Positions 14,534 to 18,003 of a stretch of DNA of 18,003 bases are shown here, one piece after another (position 1 is the first letter of the stretch; each line of letters begins with the position of its first letter). The stretch is from an uncultured Lachnospiraceae bacterium. GTDB lineage: Bacteria; Bacillota; Clostridia; Lachnospirales; Lachnospiraceae. The notes under the pieces were generated by a model. That model made no database searches and was not told where the DNA came from. It saw only the letters and a list, made by a program, of their open reading frames with translations. The position numbers and the translations under genes were made by a program. The stretch is taken from positions 1-18,003 of the forward strand of contig CAJJNI010000021.1 in assembly GCA_905193085.1 (NCBI GenBank), in the 5' to 3' direction.

Positions 14534-15451
14534 TTAACCGCCATACTCTATCATCTTATCAATACTGCGTTTTGCAGCAAGGCGCAGTTCTTCATCGAGA
14601 GTAATTTCTTCACCGCCTGAAAATTTACAGCATGAGAGTACATCTGAAAGTGTTGTAGCTTTCATGTTGTGACATACCAAATCTTTTGAAGCCGGATAAA
14701 ATTTCTTATCCGGACAGTCAAACTGTAAATGCTGTACGATACTGTTTTCTGTTCCGATTATAAATTCTTTATCACTGCTTGCTTTTGCATATTCCATTAT
14801 TCCACTTGTTGAGCCTACATAATCAGCAAGCTTAACAACATCCGGTACACATTCCGGGTGTACAAGGAATTTTGCATTCGGGTGCTGTGCCTTTATTTTC
14901 TCAACATTCTTCACTGTAAGACGGGCATGTGTCGGACAGCCGCCATGTACAAGCTTAAAATTCTTCTCCGGCATCTGTTCTTTAACATAGGTGCCAAGAT
15001 TGATATCAGGAATAAACAAAATATTCTTCTCCGGCATTGCCTTAAGTATTTTTACAGCAGATGATGATGTAACGCACACATCACAAATTGTCTTTAAATC
15101 TGATGTTGTGTTGATATAGGCAACAACTGCATAATCAGGATACATCTCCTTCATCTGTGAGATGAGCTCCTTATCCATCTGTTCTGCCATAGGACAGCCT
15201 GCATCTGCATTAGACAGAAAAACTCTCTTCTCCGGTGAGAGAATCTTTACTGTCTCTGCCATAAATCTTACTCCACACATAATTACATTCTTATGAGGTA
15301 CAGTCTGTGCTTTCTTTGCAAGAGCATAAGAATCTCCAACAAAATCCGCTACTTCTGTCACATCTCTTGTCTGGTATGAATGTGCAAGAATATATATGTC
15401 ATTTTCTTTTTTCAAACGAACTATTTCGTCATGCATTTCCTGAATTGTCAT
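14534..15451 (-). CDS. nadA: Quinolinate synthase NadA
   Basis: NadA condenses iminoaspartate (from NadB) with dihydroxyacetone phosphate to give quinolinate for NAD synthesis, using a [4Fe-4S] cluster. The 305-residue product has the three expected cluster cysteines, numbered from ATG 15451: Cys59 in VIMCGVRFMAETVKILSP, Cys201 in LVHPEC and Cys260 in LVCHNMKATTL. It also has LAHSYQ, FVGDSYALA, NADAGCPMA, VTSSSAV, PDINLGTYV, GSTSGI and GTENSIVQHL. ATG 15451 fits the AAAGGG site. An in-frame GTG at 15460 is part of it. No nadB or nadC is adjacent, so the pathway partners must be elsewhere. It has its own sigma-A promoter and shares a transcript with mnmA. The protein is expected to be oxygen-sensitive. 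Confidence 0.95.
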   Translation of the reverse strand: MTIQEMHDEIVRLKKENDIYILAHSYQTRDVTEVADFVGDSYALAKKAQTVPHKNVIMCGVRFMAETVKILSPEKRVFLSNADAGCPMAEQMDKELISQMKEMYPDYAVVAYINTTSDLKTICDVCVTSSSAVKILKAMPEKNILFIPDINLGTYVKEQMPEKNFKLVHGGCPTHARLTVKNVEKIKAQHPNAKFLVHPECVPDVVKLADYVGSTSGIMEYAKASSDKEFIIGTENSIVQHLQFDCPDKKFYPASKDLVCHNMKATTLSDVLSCCKFSGGEEITLDEELRLAAKRSIDKMIEYGG

Positions 15452-15490
15452 CTTTGGCACCCTTTCTCTTCATGCTTCTTATTTTCTGAC

Positions 15491-15519
15491 ATTATACTTT
15501 AATTGAATATTTTTTTCAA
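15491..15519 (-). promoter_or_regulatory. Sigma-A promoter of nadA-mnmA
   Basis: On the minus strand TTGAAA (15519-15514), a 17-base spacer and TATAAT (15496-15491) form a near-consensus housekeeping promoter. The -35 overlaps the stop codon of the preceding ATPase gene. The -10 is about 39 bases before the nadA ATG. No operator or riboswitch-sized leader is visible. Confidence 0.85.
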
Positions 15520-17606
15520 GAGTGCAATTCATTGTCAGGTAAATCTTTCATACTCTTCATGCTTATAAATATTGTTGACATATTATGAAGCAAAGCAGAA
15601 GTTGTAGGCTGCAGTATTCCCGCAACTCCTAAAAATATAAGCGAAGTGTTAATTCCTACTATTGCTCTGTAATTAGTATGAATTCTCTTAACCATCGCAT
15701 CACTGAGCTTTTTAAGTATTACGATTTCATTTAAATCATCTGCACTTACCGTAATATCAGCAATTTCTCTGGCAATTTCCGCACCTGCACTTACAGCAAC
15801 TCCAACATCTGCTTCTGAAAGTGCCGGCGAATCATTTATACCATCGCCAATCATTATTACTTTTCTTCCGGATTCTTTTTCTTTTTTAACAAATTTTGCT
15901 TTATCTTCCGGTAAAACTTCTGAATAATATTCGTCAACACCGACTTTTTCTGCAATATTCGCTGCGATTCTTTCACTGTCGCCTGTCATCATTGCAATTT
16001 TAGTAAATCCTAAAGCCTTAAGTTCACTTATAACATCTGCAGCTTCTTCACGCAGAGGGTCTTCTATTGATATTACAGCCGCAAGTTTTCCATCTATAGC
16101 CATGTATAAATGAGAATATTCTATAGACAGAGTGTCAAACAGTTCTGTCTTATCTTCCGGTATTGTAACCTGCTCGTCCTCAAACACAAAATGATAGCTG
16201 CCTATTATTATCTTCTTACCTTCAAGCATTGATGAAATTCCATGTGCAACTATATACTGAACTTTTGAATGAAGCTCTTCATGCACAAGATTTCTCTCAA
16301 CTGCGGCTTTTACAACTGCCTTGGCCATTGAATGTGGAAAATGTTCTTCAAGACATGCGGCTATTCTTAGCAGTTCATTTTCTGACTGACCGTTAAATGA
16401 AACAACATTTACTACTGTCGGCTGTGCTTTTGTAAGTGTGCCTGTTTTATCAAAAACTATTGTTGTTGCTTCTGCAACATTTTCCATATACATTCCGCCC
16501 TTAACGGTTATGTCGTATGTGCTTGCCTGTCTGATTGCAGAAAGAACAGTCAGAGGCATTGCAAGCTTAAGCGCACATGAAAAATCTACCATTAAAACGG
16601 ATACTGCCTTAGTAACATTTCTTGTGAGCAGCCATGTAATCCCTGTTCCTGCAAATGTATACGGAACAAGTTTGTCTGCAAGATGTTCTGCTTTACCTTC
16701 AAGTGATGATTTGAGTTTCTCTGATTCTTCTATCATCTTCATGATTTTTTCGTATTTGCTGGAACCATTTACTTCTTTGACACAGACTGTAATTTCGCCT
16801 TCTTCAACAACTGTTCCCGCATATACAAAACCACCCTCAGATTTTCTGACAGGAACTGACTCACCTGTAAGTGATGCCTGATTTACCATAGCTTCACCGT
16901 ATGTAACATGACCGTCAAACGGTATCATGCTTCCCATATGAATCTTTATCAAATCACCTGCGGCTATCTGATTTACAGGGACAAGGACTTCCTGTCCATC
17001 ACTCATAAGCCATACTTTGCTTATATTTAAAGACATGCTTCTTGCCAAATCACCAACAGATTTCTTTCTTGTCCACTCTTCGAGTATTTCACCAATTCCA
17101 AGTAAAAACATTACCGAACCTGCTGTTGAAATATCGCCACGGAATATCGATACGCCTATCGCAGTTCCATCAAGCACAGGAACTTCTATTTTGCCTTTTG
17201 CAAGAGTCTTTAATCCTTCCCATATATATTTAACGGATTTTACTACTGCAACTGCACTTCTTACAGGATATGGCATAAACATTTTTATTCCATAATGCAT
17301 AACTGTCTTATTTACAAGCTTGTCCCAGTAATATCTGTTAAGTTCCCTTCCGGAATTTTTAACATAATCTTCCGGGACAATGGCATTTTCAAATGAAAAA
17401 TGCTTCAAAATATCAATTACTGCGTCTCTCGCACCTTCATATACAACTGATACATCACAGGTTCTTTCCTGTATCTTTGCAGATACTATGTTATCCTGTG
17501 AATCAAGGTAATATTGAAGTGTGTCTGCCTGCTCAAAAGTCATTCTGCTTCTTATAATGTGAACTCTTATTCTGCCTTTAATTTCATGTTTAATCTTAAA
17601 TCTCAT
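15516..17606 (-). CDS. Heavy-metal P1B-type ATPase with a Ser-Cys-Ala metal site (P1B-6/FezB-like)
   Basis: This is a membrane pump of 696 residues using ATP to move a metal ion. It begins with a degenerate HMA_2-type domain (MRFKIKHEIKGRIRVHI, then RMTFEQADTLQYYL, without a CxxC pair). The actuator TGES is at 247-250, the phosphorylation motif DKTGT at 386-390, the nucleotide-domain HFPHSMA near 422-428, the hinge GDGIND at 587-592, and a short C-terminal membrane pair ends near HNMSTIFISMKS. The usual membrane CPC/CPH/SPC motif is replaced by DFSCALKLA (341-349), so the helix has a Ser-Cys pair and lacks the proline. That is the pattern I recall for the P1B-6 group, which includes the ferrosome iron pump FezB. 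Substrate therefore is probably Fe(II), but this is inference. The gene follows the DUF6110-like gene by 53 bases, with a weak ribosome binding site (GTAGG). Confidence 0.88.
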   Translation of the reverse strand: MRFKIKHEIKGRIRVHIIRSRMTFEQADTLQYYLDSQDNIVSAKIQERTCDVSVVYEGARDAVIDILKHFSFENAIVPEDYVKNSGRELNRYYWDKLVNKTVMHYGIKMFMPYPVRSAVAVVKSVKYIWEGLKTLAKGKIEVPVLDGTAIGVSIFRGDISTAGSVMFLLGIGEILEEWTRKKSVGDLARSMSLNISKVWLMSDGQEVLVPVNQIAAGDLIKIHMGSMIPFDGHVTYGEAMVNQASLTGESVPVRKSEGGFVYAGTVVEEGEITVCVKEVNGSSKYEKIMKMIEESEKLKSSLEGKAEHLADKLVPYTFAGTGITWLLTRNVTKAVSVLMVDFSCALKLAMPLTVLSAIRQASTYDITVKGGMYMENVAEATTIVFDKTGTLTKAQPTVVNVVSFNGQSENELLRIAACLEEHFPHSMAKAVVKAAVERNLVHEELHSKVQYIVAHGISSMLEGKKIIIGSYHFVFEDEQVTIPEDKTELFDTLSIEYSHLYMAIDGKLAAVISIEDPLREEAADVISELKALGFTKIAMMTGDSERIAANIAEKVGVDEYYSEVLPEDKAKFVKKEKESGRKVIMIGDGINDSPALSEADVGVAVSAGAEIAREIADITVSADDLNEIVILKKLSDAMVKRIHTNYRAIVGINTSLIFLGVAGILQPTTSALLHNMSTIFISMKSMKDLPDNELHS

Positions 17607-17659
17607 GTCTGTACAACCTACTTTCTTACAATTGCATCATTGAGATAAAACAGAGTGTT

Positions 17660-18003
17660 CTATTCTTCTGAAGCTTCTTCTTTAACTTCTTCGCACTCGT
17701 TTTGTTCACATTCTTCTTCCTGTGCACATTCTTCCTGTTCAGATTCCTCAAATATTTCTTCTTCCCTGGCGGCTCTTTCTTCATTAATCTGCTGAGCTTC
17801 TGCATAAATATCTTCAGCATTTTCCTGAACAGTTGTTGCAGCCTTCATAACACATTCTTTTGCACGAAGAACTGCCGCTGTACAGTTAGTGTAGAGTTTC
17901 TTTGCATCTTTGCTTGAAAGAATCTTGATTCCTGCTGTTCCAAATAAAACTCCTGCGGCAAAAATACCGGTTTTCTTAACATTGATTTTCTTTAAAGTAT
18001 CTA
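17660..18003 (-). CDS. DUF6110-like small membrane-anchored protein with acidic Cys tail (5' end outside the window)
   Basis: The frame enters from the right edge; 113 residues are visible and probably only a few are missing. It reads DTLKKINVKKTG, one hydrophobic glycine-containing segment (about 11-30, TGIFAAGVLFGTAGIKILSS), a conserved block SKDAKKLYTNCTAAVLRAK, a charged helix (QENAEDIYAEAQQINEERAA) and a tail made almost wholly of Glu with three Cys spaced C-x5-C-x4-C (EECAQEEECEQNECEE). The ATG at 17848 is internal, as conserved residues precede it. It resembles the DUF6110 family, which I recall as an upstream partner of P1B ATPases in Clostridia. A FezA-like role in iron granule formation is possible but inferred. 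The stop is TAG. Confidence 0.7.
   Translation of the reverse strand, partial: DTLKKINVKKTGIFAAGVLFGTAGIKILSSKDAKKLYTNCTAAVLRAKECVMKAATTVQENAEDIYAEAQQINEERAAREEEIFEESEQEECAQEEECEQNECEEVKEEASEE

Noticed and set aside
1..18003. CRISPR array, insertion sequence, prophage or tRNA gene
   Set aside because: I looked on both strands and saw no regularly spaced repeats, transposase or integrase motifs, attachment repeats or cloverleaf-like sequence.

Overview
The window reads as chromosomal DNA of a motile, low-GC Gram-positive gut anaerobe, most likely a Lachnospiraceae member of the Roseburia / Agathobacter / Lachnospira / Butyrivibrio type. The reasons are AT-rich composition, strong AGGAGG ribosome binding sites, a late flagellar operon in the order flgM-flgN-flgK-flgK-fliW/csrA-flaG-fliD-fliS-fliT-flagellin, a DUF3880-type glycosyltransferase beside flagellin, and a DUF6110-like protein paired with a P1B ATPase. 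This placement is by protein resemblance from memory, not by a search. Every gene lies on the minus strand, so transcription runs from the right end to the left.

Right end (18003 to 13381): a small membrane-anchored DUF6110-like protein with an acidic, cysteine-bearing tail is cut by the window edge. It precedes a heavy-metal P1B ATPase whose CPx metal site is replaced by Ser-Cys-Ala. The pair resembles fez (ferrosome iron-storage) loci. A consensus sigma-A promoter at the end of the ATPase gene then drives nadA (quinolinate synthase) and mnmA (tRNA 2-thiouridylase), closed by a strong terminator at 13383-13424.

Middle (13307 to 2721): a well-formed sigma-28 promoter starts the late flagellar operon. 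It encodes the anti-sigma factor FlgM, the hook-filament junction proteins and their chaperone (FlgN, two FlgK paralogues, FlgL), the FliW/CsrA translational switch, and after a probable internal sigma-28 promoter FlaG, an unusually large FliD cap, FliS and a FliT-like chaperone.

Left end (2720 to 1): flagellin has its own leader, with a hairpin whose loop carries a CsrA-type GGA and a second GGA in the ribosome binding site. This matches the FliW-CsrA-flagellin logic of Bacillus, and both regulators are encoded in this window. The flagellin reading frame is interrupted by an amber codon 20 codons before its natural end, while the rest of the C-terminal helix is still intact in frame. Downstream of a terminator, the probable flagellin-modification genes are also damaged: a polysaccharide pyruvyl transferase with an internal deletion and frameshift, then a 23-bp tandem duplication that shifts frame again, then an N-terminally shortened glycosyltransferase. 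The filament subunit and its decoration genes therefore look to be decaying, or switched off, together, while the rest of the operon is intact.
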